DNA of 64,000 bases, taken from positions 17,989 to 81,988 of the forward strand of contig JABANN010000067.1 in NCBI GenBank assembly GCA_013115125.1, in the 5' to 3' direction. Source of the DNA: Perkinsus olseni. Taxonomy: Eukaryota; Perkinsozoa; Perkinsida. A program made the translations under genes and the position numbers. The notes beneath the pieces are model-generated. The model had not been told where the DNA came from, ran no database searches, and worked only from the letters and a program-made list of their open reading frames with translations. Each line of letters starts with the position of its first letter. The stretch's first letter is position 1. Positions 24,089-36,037 of this stretch are shown one piece after another.

Positions 24089-27000
24089 TCACAGATTACT
24101 CGTGTCGCAGCACTTCTCAGTTATCTCCTACGGAAGACAAGAAGTGGATGATGCGGGTAACTACCAAGGATACTACGACTTACCTCGGGAACCTTCCAAA
24201 TGAATATACCGCCCTCGTGCCCCACACTGACTATCATGCTCTGGTCGGGCGAAAGTGCCACCGAGGATATTGTACCACTATGACCAGCACCAGATAAATG
24301 GCACACGCCTGACCGCGCGGAAATATAAGCAAGCTGCCTCCCGAGCTAAGTAATTCCCACCTTCGTCATAGTCCCACATCTTGACGATTCTATCTGCTCC
24401 GCCGCTCACGAAGTGAGAACCCGATCTGAGAGGTAAAATGCCCTAGCAAAAAGCCTACTCGATGGGTCGGCCGTCCGGCTACTTCGATATCGAAAGAGTA
24501 CACAGCTCCGCGGTTTCCGATCCTTCCAGTATACGAATCGTCTGGCCGTCGAAAGTATCCCAATACGCAATTTTCCTGAGACGTACACACATGAGAATTA
24601 TTTATGAACCGAATGGTACTACCTGTCACTGCCGGTTGTCACCAGCTGTGTCTCGTCCGGATGGTAGACCAAGTTCTTGAACATAGTCGACTCGAAAAGG
24701 CACAAGGAGCGGGTACGGGAAACGAGATCCCATATGCTGCGGAGGACTCGTCAACTCCGTCGGTCGACCGCAAAATGGCTTACATGCAACTCCCATCCGA
24801 GCTGGCAGAGACCGCCTTTGTATTATCCGCTGTGAGTCTGATGCACCAAACCCGTCCACGGTGTTCCTGTGTAAAGTGCACGTGTCATTTTTCCTCCAGG
24901 AGCCAGACTCACCTTCAAGCTGGATTCCATCACCTGAGTCTGGCCATTCTTGCCTAACCTCCAGCATCTCACTTCCCCTTCCATGCCACCGGACACTAGC
25001 CTAAGATCGCTGCGTAGAGGAAGAGCGAATATGTTCCTTTCGAGCACTACTTTCCTGTATCGGAACTGCAGGTGATGGCAGTGACACCGTTCTTGTGGGC
25101 ATCGTTGATAACATACAGCAGCTTACCGGACTGCGGCAAGAAAGCCCGGATTTTACCTGAAATGCGAGAGACTATGAGACCCCCCGGTAGGGGAACCGTC
25201 CACTTACCATCATGCCATCCAGTGACAATACTGCGACCATCGCGGGCGAAGTCCATACAGTTGCATTCGATATTGGGGACCTGCGAATGCGCTCTCGCTC
25301 CATCGAAGAGGGAGAGTAGCGAGCACTACCTGTATACGCAGAAGCTCCTGTCGAGTCCTCGAGTTCCAAACACGAACCTCTTCCTTGCTGCAAGTGGCGA
25401 ATACCTAACGCAGAACTCACAAACTCGGGGAACTGCTCCAAATCTCACCCACTTCTGAAAAATCATGAGGGAAGACAACCTGATTGATTGCTTCATGATG
25501 GCACGTGTTGCGCAACTCAGGAGTCATGACATCCTAACAGACGATACAATGCTCGAGAACGGAGATTTGTCAATCCTACTTGCGGGCTGGCATCGACCCA
25601 ATAGACGTTGCTGGATGAGGTTGAGGCAAAGAAATGTGTACTGTCTTCCGTAAGAGCGATAGAAGTGACGCAGCCGAGCACCTAAAGGATGACACTCATC
25701 TTCTGACGACGACATTGCCGCTAGAATTTGATTCAAGTGGCAACCGGAGCGGAGGCAGCCTGGAGGTTTCCTGCTTCCGTTCGACCAATACAAAACAGAA
25801 TAGAAATAGTATTTCTATTGTGTTCTGTATTCGAAGTTTCTGAAATACGCCAGATGTTGGGGACCGAGGAATCAGTGAACACAACCAAAGCCACTCGGGG
25901 CGAGCATACTCTTATCTAGGAGATGAAGCGAGGCGGTTGCGTAACATCTAGGTAGTCATCTAGTATCTAGTGCTAGTCTCAGTAGGGGAAGACCAGGTGT
26001 TGCTGCAACAAGACTTGCAACAAGTTTTGCGTGAGACCCCTTGAAATATTCTGCGTAAAATCCACGAAAGAATGAGTGGAATGGAATGAGGTAACTGAGG
26101 ACGTGAGCAAGTAAGCCTCACCTTGCAACTAGTAATTATCCTGAAGGTTCGAGTATCGATCTTGGCAATGGTTCCTTCTCCACTGCCGACAATCAAGTCA
26201 CCTACGAAGGATACCATCTCAGGCGAGGATCTAGATTGCACGCCTTGGTTATGAGCTCACCGTCATCCAAGATCCTTATACAGCTGACGCCTTGACTAAA
26301 GCACTGCTTGTGGGGTCCGAGTCTCTTGTAGATACCGCGCTAGCAAAGCAGTACATCGTAGACGAGTTAAAAACACGAAAATTCTTACATCGACATTAAC
26401 TTCGAGAATGTCGCCGCTCTGTGTTCCGCAGTAGGCCAGCTTGTCATCTTTCGAGATGCAGACTGCGGTGATTACCCGTTTGAGATTTCCTGAGATATCC
26501 ACATATCACCCATGCAGGACAGAAGCGGACAACGAAGGAACACTCTGCTACTGGATGGAGGTCTGACCCAGATTTCATATGGGTAATATAAGAAGAACGT
26601 AGATGGCACGTCTCCGATATCGATGCCAACACGCTACTGTCGCTCACCTGTGCTAACTTCTGTCGGATGAATCTTTTTGTTTTTCAGGTCGAGATGCCAT
26701 AACCTGCACGACAATCGTCACTAAGTCTATCACTCAGCGACAATACAGGGCTTCCCAACCTTCACTTCCACACCAACGAATATATTCTATAACTTGCCAG
26801 ACGCTTGCCCAATTGCACTTTCTTCGCCCCGCGCATCTCACCGGATATGATAGTTCCCCCCTGATATGAGATGAAGGTCGGAGTTGTGCAAAAATTTAAC
26901 CGTGTGGGCCGTATCCGTAGCAGCGGGTGTTCCACAGATGGGCTGGCCTGAACGGTGTTACATCGATGTGCAGCGTACGGATCCCCGCGTTCTACCGGAT

Positions 27001-27711
27001 TGCACATCCCACACGACGAGAGCGTTATCATCCTGACCTCCCAGACTGACGAGGTATTTGTTGTTGTAGGAGAATGATAGAGATGATACGGCCACCTAAG
27101 ACAAAATTCGACTTCGGGAATCGCTCGTTCGGATCAACGGGCTTCACAGACGCCGCTGGTCAAAGAGACGCGGAGAGTCGACCCACCTTATGTAAGCTAA
27201 GCTTGTGCAAAGGCTTCCTTGTGGCGAAATCCCAGATTATCGCATCGGCAGGGAAACCCATAAAGGTCCTCTGGCCAGAGGCGACGAAAGCGCCGTCATC
27301 AGAGATTGTGATGCAGTTAACCTGTCGTGAGAAACAGCGGCGTCTGAGCATCAGAGCACAGCTGAGTATGGGACCTGATTATCATGGCCGACCATGAAAT
27401 CTTGGGTCCGCTCCAGGAGATTGCGGACAACCACTGTACCTGACACGACATCAAGTTCGAGCAAGCGGCAGGGACGCTGTAGCCGACGACGTACATCCTA
27501 GCGGATAAAGCAGGTGCTTGTTATCCGGGTGTAGCTGCATACCATCGATGACGGCACCCTTGAAGCCGATAACGGCTTGAAGTTCCAGCTCGCCATCTTC
27601 CACAGATCTCTCGATTTCTTTGCTCTCCTCAGCAACCCCGGCAGGAGCCTCAGCGGTCACAGATGCCTCGATAGTCATGATTGAGGATGTTAATCCAGCC
27701 GGAAAGAACAT
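24089..27711 (-). CDS. CFAP52: Cilia- and flagella-associated protein 52 (WDR16)
   Basis: The minus-strand exon chain follows the human protein closely from end to end: LELQAVIGFKGAVIDGMQLH and NKHLLYPLGCT near the start; VASGQRTFMGFPADAIIWDF; GDLIVGSGEGTIAKID; MDFARDGRSIVTGWHDGK; IRAFLPQSGKLLYVINDAHK; RLVSGGMEGEVRCWRLG; and GHSGTISSVALSPDQSMIVS with IFIWKVPE near the end. After an intron (GTAAGTCG...TTCCGTAG) the gene stops at TGA 24089-24091. CFAP52 is a WD40 double-propeller microtubule-inner protein of ciliary doublets. The start is at 27711 (MFFPAGL) or 27678 (MTIEAS). One intron is very long for this window (25682-26121, 440 nt) and holds a hairpin. The gene says the organism makes motile flagella. 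Confidence 0.9.
25787..25831. repeat. 22-bp hairpin inside a CFAP52 intron
   Basis: aatacaaaacagaatagaaa plus two bases (25787-25808) and its near-perfect inverse (25810-25831) are separated by one base, with two mismatches. It lies in the 440-nt intron and has no coding frame, so it resembles a small hairpin or MITE remnant. Confidence 0.6.
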
Positions 27712-27758
27712 ACACTTCCATCGCCGCTACACAACAAGACGAGGAGTTGACGATTCAG

Positions 27759-28436
27759 ATGGCATCAAGAGACGTCATGTTCGGAGACATGCAGACATCT
27801 TCGACGCAGCTCTTCAGAGGGGCTTTGCTCCGCCTCTCTGAACGAGCGGCCGTGAAACTGAGGATATTGCAGGGCTTGCCGTTGCATGCTCATCTCGACA
27901 CTGACTGTTTAACGATTCTAGGCGGTATCATCGACGATATCGGGTCCTTTTCGAAGTCTGCATGATGGTCCGGATCCGTTACAAGGAGCTCATAGTTCCA
28001 CAGGACCCTTGGGGCTTCCCCCGACTCCCCACTCTGAAATCTCGGCATTCACAACTCGGTCACGACTCTGGTTGGTTCACATTATTGGAGGCAAGGTCTT
28101 GCGGAGTTTTTCTCAGGGGTATGATGAAGTAAGAGAGCCAGGAAGGCCAGGTGTAAACTCTCCCCGGCAGCAACGGGGCGTTCCTGTGCACAATGGAATG
28201 CCGGTAATCGACGCTTCCCCACCGCAGCCATTCCGAGCAAACAGTCCAACAGTCAGCAGTGTGGCGAGCGGAAGTCACTGAAAAGCTCGTGTAACGACGC
28301 AGAGATTCTCAAAGCTCGCTGGCAAGAGGAGAAGGCTAATCCGTGGACAGAACAATACCAGCGCTGCGTCGACAGTGACTTCACCTATCTTTTCCGAAAG
28401 GAGGATTGGCACCACGCGGGTCCATCGTGTACATAA
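27759..28436 (+). CDS. Unrecognised small protein, head-to-head with CFAP52
   Basis: It starts MASRDVMFGDMQTSSTQLF (27759), continues as a helical Leu-rich exon to about 27960, and ends with an exon reading SLKSSCNDAEILKARWQEEK, then PWTEQYQRCVDSDFTYLFRK, with TAA at 28434-28436. The last exon is entered at a clear acceptor (CCCACCGCAG, near 28225). There is no signal peptide or membrane segment. The start lies 47 bp from the CFAP52 start on the other strand, so the two may share a promoter. No family recognised. Confidence 0.45.
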
Positions 28437-28634
28437 CCACCGGAGACTCATCAGAGTCGAGATCGTCATCAGCCAGTGGAGTTAGATACCCGCCTACAGA
28501 CCACCGTCAGAGGACGACCTCCAAGAGAGTCAGCACCTGCTGCGATAGCCCCTCGAGCAACGTGCGTCCTCGGGAGAGGCTGCGGGGGCTCCTCGTCAGC
28601 GTCGACGACTACTGCCCACATAAACAGTGCAGTT

Positions 28635-29343
28635 TTATCTGTAAGATTCCCTTCTGGCTGAAGTGAAAAGAGCACTGTTAGCCAATTCAGTTTCGAGGTC
28701 CAAAACGAAGGCCACTACCGGCCGACTTACCGCCCAGTCGCTCTGATTGAGGTACACCCCACACAAAACCTCGATGCTCCGCTGCAGCGCCCCGAAGGCA
28801 CGGCTGTTATACAAGCTTGGCCAGTAACGTTGCCGCAGAGTCTCGTTCGTGAATATCTGATTGACGTGCATCATTGATGCAGCATCAAGACAGCGGCCGC
28901 TCGAAGGTTCACTTTCCACTGCCATTTCTGAAAAGATAGCGCCGATTTCGATGCAGGGTCTGTAGAGAGAAATGCCCTGTAGCCTTCTAGACCTGACAGG
29001 GCGTGCCTTGAACGACTGATCTGGTAATTGGGATACCCAGTCCTTCGAGGTCTCGGTAAAGATCTGGTGAAATAAGATCCTCACTAAGAGTGGCGGACTG
29101 CCACGCTGTCGACCAAAGATACTGTACAGTCACCGTCTCCCGGCCGCGCGAGACGATGAGGAAAGCAGAGGAGCTGACGAATGCCAAAAAGTTGGTTAAC
29201 TTCATATCTGCTGTGAGCGCACCTAGATACCTGCGGCCCAGAAGAAAGTTCGGCTCGGAAAGTCCCCACGAAGCTGGATGGCAGGCTCTACTGTTAAATA
29301 CTATCCTGCCGCACTCGTCCGTGGGCATCTCCTCGAACTTCAA
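28635..29343 (-). CDS. Unrecognised protein
   Basis: Two overlapping minus-strand frames (29343-28987 and 29084-28635) look coding and are probably joined by an intron near 29000-29090. The first contains KFEEMPTDECGRIVFNSRAC and ASWGLSEPNFLLGRRYLGA. The second contains MMHVNQIFTNETLRQRYWPS and YNSRAFGALQRSIEVLCGVY. There is no domain, transmembrane segment or signal that I can name. The start may lie upstream of 29343 because the first frame does not begin with a convincing ATG. Confidence 0.4.
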
Positions 29344-29439
29344 GGCCGAGCATCATCACCAGCACCCGACTAGCGAATTTACCCAACGAAACAGTAGTGA
29401 CTTATCAGACGTGGAGAACTTGGTAGAATACAAGAGTCT

Positions 29440-30357
29440 AAGCTGAAGCACCGAGTCCCTTCTTGGCTTGTTTCTGCAACTTCCGCTTCTTCTTCTCCGC
29501 TCGCCAGCCCCCTTCTAGCACTCCTACCTCGGGTATTGAGCAATCTTCGGCTGTTCGAATCTTGCCTGACAGCGAACCCAACTTGCGCGTAACTCATTAC
29601 TCAAAAAACGAAGGATGTATTCGATACGTGTCATCTAAAGACTCGTTCGACCGTTCAAGAATTCAGTTTCTACACCATCTTCAGTACACAAAAGAACCCA
29701 AATGCGGGGCATGCCACCGCCTGCCAACGAGTCGTGAGGCTATTCATTGAATCCTGACAGTTGTGAGTGGGAGATAATCCAGCCATCAACCGCCATCGAT
29801 CCACGTCAACGAGCGTTGGAAAAGGCACAACAGCATCCGTGACAACGAGATCCACTTGGGATCCCCCCTAGTACCTCTCTTCCTAACCTTGCGCTCTGAT
29901 GCTGCCAGCCGCTCTATCTCCGCAGTCTCCCGATTGATATCAGCTACTGTCATCTAAACCAATAGCTTGAGAATTTGATTTTGGAGGAAGGTTGATACTA
30001 CTGTCGGATCGACCGCCAAGCGGCGAGCTTCCTTCTCGTCAACTAATGCATTACGACCGCCTGAAAGTGCGGATGAGGCTGGTTCGAAGCAGACAAGTCT
30101 AGCAGCCTTAGCAGGCAGTCGCACTTCCCTTACGATGAACACTACGAATCGCTCTACGCTCGCTCTCAAAGGAAGAACCAAGGCATAATCCGACCAGGCA
30201 CTACGCTTACGCGCACTGTGCACGTAAGCGGGCACATACGCCAGAGGCGAGTACGGAAGGAAACGAGCTTCTTACTTTTCTTCGCTTTGACCTTCTTCGG
30301 GACTAGACTCGAAAGGTCCTTAACAGTCTTAACTCGATGACGCTTCCGCTTAACCAT
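29440..30357 (-). CDS. Lys/Arg-rich protein, possibly nucleolar
   Basis: It starts MVKRKRHRVKTVKDLSSLVP (30357), very basic, followed by KKVKAKKSKKLVSFR. An exon reading ADINRETAEIERLAASERK (about 29950-29890) and a last exon WRAEKKKRKLQKQAKKGLGA ending with TAG at 29440-29442 fit the same protein. Basic ends and short helical repeats are common in ribosome-biogenesis factors, but I see no named domain and the middle exons are not resolved. The 3' end lies 97 bp upstream of the start of the gene at 28635-29343, same strand. Confidence 0.4.
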
Positions 30358-30481
30358 CAGGAATCAGAACTGTTAAAGTCAGCGGTGGACACCCAGAAGA
30401 GCAAAACACGGAAAATGCGTAAGCGAAGCTGTACAATGAGGCCGAAGTGTGACAAATAGTAACGATATGGAACACGTGAAA

Positions 30482-32235
30482 TTAAGGAGAGGGAGTCGAT
30501 GGTGACGACGGCGTAGCAATACTCTGCGGCGAGGGGTTGAGTATCTGAACGGCACCCTACCAGGAGCATATCGTACTCCCTTTCCGCCTACCCCAGCCAA
30601 ATGAGTATTGCTAACTTTCTCTGGTCGAGAAGACGATCGCTTGTTGCGAGTGCCTCTTTGCCGTCCTCCTCGAGTTTTGCGAACAGGCCTGAAAAGCATG
30701 CTTTCCATAAGTTTCCATACTATGAGATGCTTCTCGAGTTGTACCGATGTAAGACTTCCGCTTGCTGGTTACGACCTTCGTTAGTTGCCTTCTGGATATC
30801 AGCCATGCTTGGCCAAGTCGTATTGAACCACCTACACGCAGCGGTACCCCAACTCCAGTGAGAAGGTAACCCACATTTCCTTGATGTCGCTATCTAGCGC
30901 CTTAGCCATGCTGGTAATCTCATCAGAGTAGAGCCGACCCAGTATAACCCCGAGGTTGCTACGACCTAACAGGTATAGTGATGAGGCTTGTACGCGTATC
31001 GGGTTTGCCTACATGCTGGACATCGTTCCTCATTGGAATATAAATCGCACTGCTGTTTCTTCGGCCGAGGTCCACCACCTGACACAGGGCATCTCCCAAA
31101 TCCCTAAGACCATCACTCCAATACTTGCTGCCTTTCTTGCAGCCCCATCACCGGCTGATGCTGCTTGTTCAGCCGCGGCTTGTGCTCGTTCACACTTGAT
31201 TTGCTTGACATAGTCAGGGTGCCGCACCCCTCTACAAGCATGTTCCCGCAGCAGACCTATCGAGTGCAGCTGCACGCAACTGCTGAGACTTCGATATTAC
31301 TCGAGATATCCTCATCAATTCCCGGGTAACTCTCGAGGAGATTCGGATCCACCATCAGCGTGGGCCGACTATGTAATAACTGCAAAAGTTGCTGCTTGTC
31401 CCGGAGGTCGTAATGAGGCCTAAAGTAATGGAGCATGCCGTAACTCTCTTCCGGCCATCGTCATGACCACTACCTGAACTTGTATCTTCTAGTAGTGGGG
31501 TCGTAGTCGATCTTTGGGTTATTCTGCAACATCCCAACCACTGCTGGCTGGCCTATAATCCTCTCCCGCGTTGTCCTGAGAACTTACAGCATCAATCACG
31601 TGCCCCTCATAGTAAATCTATCGAGTAGGTAATGAATTGAAGGTAAAATGAGAGATACTAACATCAGGAAGAACCCTTTCGCGATTCAGTCTGGGGTCTG
31701 ACATTATCTTTCCGAGCGGCTTTGACTCCCCATCATAATCGACATAGTGCATGCTATAGCAAATTAATATGACAACCGATATAATGAGTACGAGTATGAC
31801 GTCACGCACTCCCGAAGCAGGTCTGTGTGATTCTGAGAGGCCTGCTACGAAGCTGCATTCCTTATACTCCTATGCACGATCAGGCAGAAGTGGAGTAATA
31901 GATGGTGCTGACTTTTCGACGTTAGTTGCATATCGAAGCGGAAATATAAAAGCTCTCAGTACCGACTCAGACACCGCCTACCGCTCTATTTGAGAGTCCG
32001 TGAACTCTTGATTGGGATGCTGCTTCAGCATATCCAATACGACCTTCACGATGGACTCCACCGGCCGCTGCCCCTTTGCTCCGAACTGATACATTTCCAA
32101 AACCGAACTGAGAGATCACCAATGACCAGAGGGAGCTCAGCGAGTGATGTTTACCACGATCAACAAGGCCTCCCTTGTCTTCACAATGGTGGTAGGGCGA
32201 ATTTGAAAATTTTTTGATCCGATCGCGCACGTCAT
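30482..32235 (-). CDS. GTF2E2: Transcription initiation factor TFIIE beta subunit
   Basis: The start ATG 32235 gives MTCAIGSKNFQIRPTTIVK. Exons then read RPVESIVKVVLDMLKQHPNQ (winged helix 1). Across a 421-nt intron follow IIGQPAVVGMLQNNPKIDYD and PTTRRYKFR, then across a short intron PHYDLRDKQQLLQLLHSRPT and DPNLLESYPGIDED (winged helix 2). SDEITSMAKALDSDIKEMW comes next, and the basic C-terminus RPVRKTRGGRQRGTRNKRSS with NTHLAG. The last exon ends PSSPSTPSP with TAA at 30482-30484. The pattern NNPKI...Y.F.P.Y..RDK..LL.LL and the basic tail ending in H-L-A-G match TFIIE beta. It opens promoter DNA with TFIIE alpha and TFIIH for RNA polymerase II. Exon joins between 30600 and 31250 are tentative. 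Confidence 0.7.
31561..31981 (-). other. Outsize TFIIE beta intron with a nested membrane-protein frame
   Basis: The intron runs GTAGGCGG... to ...GGGAGAG and is 421 nt, against about 45 nt for its neighbours. It contains a 63-codon frame (31809-31618) beginning MRDVILVLIISVVILICYSM, a strong membrane segment. That frame could also be read as an exon leading into IYYEGHVID, but the TFIIE beta sequence is continuous without it. Confidence 0.4.
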
Positions 32236-32416
32236 TCTGATCGATTATCCCAGAAGGGTGCTGTTGGGTCGAGCCTTTTATTGCCTTTGCGTACATTGAC
32301 TCGGAGCGTCCTTCGACGGATAGGATGGGGTCGGTGGAGCGTCCTCTGCTCTGCCACAGGACTCGTTGAAAAGAATCGGAAAAACACTTCATTTTTTAAG
32401 CCTTGCGCTGTTTTCC

Positions 32417-32982
32417 ATGGCACCTTTAGTACCTGTAAAGCCGCCTCGGCACGTTCCAGTCACCTACGGCACTGCAGTCAGGGACGGGCCTGTAGTCCCC
32501 ATGGTCCCCGAGATACCCCACGGCAATATCTACATGCAGCAGCACCTTTCACGGTGAGTGATGGTCATATACGTTGGAGTCGCGTATCGAATCATCAGGT
32601 CGTATCGGTCCGGCGCTGCCACACTGGAGAACAAGAAGCTCGAGGAGGTAGTAATGAAGATGGGCATCTGAGCTGCATTGTCGACATGCAGATTAAGTGG
32701 AGTAATCGCGTGGATGAGCTGGATGCTCGGTGGCGGGGCAACGGCTTCAAAGGAGAGATTCAATACATACCGTAGCCCGTGGGCCGCCCTGCCATCGTGA
32801 GGTGGTGCTTTAGGTTTGTGGGTCGAGGCATAGTCCGACCGTTGAAGCGGGATATCGATTTGCAGATGAAGACCTTTGCTAGGGATAACCTGCGGCACTT
32901 GAACGACACTCAGATGCCCTCCGAAAACGCCGTAAGACTTGCAAGAAATTCACTGGAATTCATCGAGTTCTGTGTTAGCTAA
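32417..32982 (+). CDS. Unrecognised protein of about 145 residues
   Basis: Four exons splice cleanly. MAPLVPVKPPRHVPVTYGTA starts at 32417. Introns are 45 nt (GTGAGTGATGG...CATCAG), 44 nt (GTAGTAATG...CATGCAG) and 43 nt (GTAGCCCG...CTTTAG). Later exons read AATLENKKLEEIKWSNRVDE, VGRGIVRPLKRDIDLQ, and MKTFARDNLRHLNDTQMPSE with a TAA at 32980-32982. The protein is Pro-rich at the start and helical in the second half. I recognise no family. It is head-to-head with TFIIE beta, 181 bp between start codons. Confidence 0.55.
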
Positions 32983-33414
32983 GCGCCCTTCGGAAGGCAG
33001 TGAGTCTATCCGCCAGCCACGGTAGGCTGCCCCAGCTAGCAGCTGGTCTGCCTAGTATCAACCCGACCCTCGGCACTCGGGTGGAGGCTTTGCCAACACT
33101 CCACGGCCTCAGGGGTAGCCCTGCTCCTTCGCAACAAGTGAGTAGGCTTCTCCATCAGGCTCGACCCTGCTTGATGCCTGGAGGGGAAGCACGCCTTGGG
33201 CTTTATGCCCACCGAACCCTTGTAGTGCTCGCTTGGCTGTTATTCGTATCTCCTATGTTGGTTGTCAGGTGTCGGGTCAAACATTGCTGGGCACATTTCC
33301 CGTTGCCTGTCTGAGCATGTTCTTCGACCATGAAGTATTAGGAGACGAAAGTTGTCCAATCGTTGTGATTGTTGCGTTGAGGTCCTTTGCCCGAGCGCTT
33401 CAGTTTTCATTAGC

Positions 33415-33797
33415 ATGCCTAAGGTCAAGTCCGGCACTGTATCCTCTCAGCCTTTACAGTCACCTCAATCCTCAGCCCCCAGGCCTCCAGTCGGAGGAGT
33501 AAGTTTTCGAGTAGAGGACGACGGTCGAGGTTTCATTCTTGGCAGGGTATGAATATCATCATCGTTGAGCGGGTTGGAAGCGCAGAGCTCGCACAACTTC
33601 GACTCCCTGAGTTTTGCATCGATCACATGATGTAGCGCTCCCTCAGTTGGGCTGTTCTGTTGAGCGCCGACAAGGCCTTGTCGCTCCTGAGAGCTGACAT
33701 GAATTATTTTAGGATGATGTCTCCGGAGGGTAATGTGGATATGATGCTGAAGCACATCAATTCAGCCATCAAGCCCCGGGTTGCGACGACCATGTGA
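33415..33797 (+). CDS. Unrecognised protein of about 98 residues
   Basis: Two exons: MPKVKSGTVSSQPLQSPQSS... to VEDDGRGFILGR, an 89-nt intron (33547-33635), then RSLSWAVLLSADKALSLLRA and MMSPEGNVDMMLKHINSAIK, with TGA at 33795-33797. The first third is Ser/Pro-rich and the rest looks folded and helical. Frame continuity across the intron and the clean GTATGA/TGTAG borders support it. No family recognised. Confidence 0.5.
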
Positions 33798-34046
33798 GGT
33801 TGCCATCGGGCCGTTGGCGTGCTTAAACGAGAATAAGGTACGTGAAAGGGAAGGCTTGTCACGGTATCACAGTAGAGGACTGTGAGGACGGCATGGTTAT
33901 CGAGGTTGACTGTTGACCTCGGGTGCCTCGAAGCGCTCGGTGAGCCTCCTTGAAGCATTGTGAGTTGTCCGTTAGTTCGCGTATTGTGTTCATCTCGCTG
34001 GTTCCCTACTTTCGTGTCTTTGTGAATAGTCGTTCGCCATTTTCCT

Positions 34047-34615
34047 ATGGACTCGGCTACCGCAGCGCGATATACGACAACAGTAGCACTCCTGCTGGCT
34101 GCTTCATTTATTGCGCTCGCTTGGATCAAGCTTAGACCGTGGTAATGCGGGTGAACTCGCTGCCTGCACTCGAGGTCTCAGGTGGATTCATTCTAGTACT
34201 CGTCAGAAGGCGCTGGATGAGATCTACGAGGAGTACGAGCTACTACGCCTCGCCAGGAAAGTAGGGTTGAACGTGCGTCCGAGGGTGGGCAGCTTTTATC
34301 CAATACTGTAGGATATTATATATCACTACTATTGGGCCCTCAGTCGGCATGAGGATCGGGAAGCAGATGTCCATGAAGAGCAAGTCCTGGAGATCGATAA
34401 GAAGTTGGATCAATGCAGGGCGCACTACAGAGCCGTTGAGAGAGGTGGGTGTTCTGTATTCAGGTGTACTCAGGTCTTCTGTCTCAGGTGAACCGTCGCA
34501 GCTCCATGAGGCTCCGCACTTACCGGTAACCGTCTATGGTAAAGGAACGCCGGGAGATGACCTCACTGCTGGTGATGTTTCTGCGCGCATGCGTCAGTCC
34601 TCTAAGGCATCGTGA
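34047..34615 (+). CDS. Small single-pass membrane protein with coiled coil
   Basis: It starts MDSATAARYTTTVALLLAAS with one membrane segment (residues about 11-28), then KLRPW. Introns (GTAATGCGG...TCTCAG; GTAGGGTTG...CTGTAG, 52 nt; GTGGGTGTT...TCTCAG) join to RQKALDEIYEEYELLRLARK, DIIYHYYWALSRHEDREADV and LDQCRAHYRAVERG, a charged helix likely to form a coiled coil, and a loose C-terminus ending MRQSSKAS with TGA at 34613-34615. The N-out or N-in orientation is not clear. No family recognised. It ends 134 bp before the proteasome gene start on the same strand. Confidence 0.5.
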
Positions 34616-34749
34616 CAGCATCTTGAAGCCCCCCTGTGTTGTTGAGTTCTTCGTGGACGCTAGCGATGTACTGCAGTATCTGTCTTTCTTTCTCACCCTC
34701 GAGGGCTCATATTATCTAGTCAGTCACTTTTTTCCTGTTTCCTCCGGAC

Positions 34750-35922
34750 ATGTTTCGCAACCCTTATGATACCGACTGCATCACCTGGTCGCCCCAGGGC
34801 CGCATCTTTCAGATAGAGTATGCTATGGAGGCGGTCAAGCAGGGTACTGCCGTTGTGGCCCTCAGAGGAAAGAAACACGCGGTAGGTTGGGCGCGATCTG
34901 CGCTATTTATCGTTTCTGCGCATAGTTTACTTATAAGTGTGACAGCATCCTTACAGCAGTCAATCGACTGTTTGCGGTATTGCGATCTTATTTCATCATT
35001 GTTCTGGCCGGAAGTCTGTCTCTGTCAGGTACTGTGTGCTTTCCGAAGGAGGCAGTCTGAGCTCGCGTCCTACCAGCAAAAGATATTCCGTATAGGCGAT
35101 CACATCGGCGTCGCCATCTCTGGTCTCACCGCCGATGCCCGTAAGAGCACTTTTCTGTTTCCATCTTGTGATAATCCGTTGTAAGGTATGCTCTGCTCCT
35201 TCATGCGCGACGAGTGCCTCTCACATAAGTTCACCTATGACACGCCGATGAGCGTTGGAAGGTTGGTCAGCAAAATCGGTGTTGGTGAGTATCCGTGGGC
35301 ACCTTGCACGCGGTCAAGCCGCTATCCGTCCTCAGAATCACAGGAGAAGACCCAGGTGGCCAGCAAGCGTCCGTCCGGTGTTGGCCTTCTCGTCGCGGGC
35401 TACGACGAGAACGGCCCTCATATCTATGAGACCTGCCCCAGTGGAAATATTTTCGAGTAATACGTCGCCGACCATTAGGTCAGGATTCCCGAAGCGATCG
35501 TGGTGGTCAGGTATTATGCTATGGCCATTGGTGGTCGCTCGCAGTCAGCCAGGACTTACCTCGAGAACAACTACGAGGGTTTCGACAATATCGAGGACCA
35601 GAAGGAGCTTCTCATGCATGGCCTCAAGGCCCTAGCCAAGACGCTTCAGGATGATGCTACGTGAGCATATCAGTGCGTGCTAGCTTTGAAGGTATGAGAG
35701 TCTCGTCATGTTTTGGCTAGACTGACTACGGAGAACTGTAGCATCGCTATCGTCGGTGAGGAGCAGCCTTTCAAGGAGCTGAGTACCGAGGAGCTACAGG
35801 GTCTGATTAGCGATCTCGATCAGACCAAGGTGAGTCGCTCGTCGCACAGCTACTGAAGGGTTTACGTTTTGTTGTGTCAGCCTGAAGCGACTGGTGCGGC
35901 TCCTATGGACACATCTGAGTGA
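34750..35922 (+). CDS. PSMA1: 20S proteasome subunit alpha type-1
   Basis: Exon 1 (34750-34881) encodes [20 protein letters not shown] and [20 protein letters not shown], the alpha-subunit N-terminal signature that gates the 20S pore. After a 147-nt intron (34882-35028) come [20 protein letters not shown] and ISGLTADAR, then [40 protein letters not shown] and ETCPSGN. A 55-nt intron then leads to [18 protein letters not shown] and [10 protein letters not shown]. Two more introns precede the acidic tail ending [12 protein letters not shown] at 35920-35922. The order and length match PSMA1 (about 260 residues). It forms part of the outer rings of the 20S core and has no catalytic Thr, as expected. 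Confidence 0.95.
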
Positions 35923-36037
35923 AGAGTGATAACCAGTAAACACCGGTAGCTCTCGATTGTTACCACCGATTGTTGCTGAACCATAAGTTTCAAACTTCGG
36001 TAAAGTTCATTATTTGTCGAGTTCGAATTTTAGTCGG

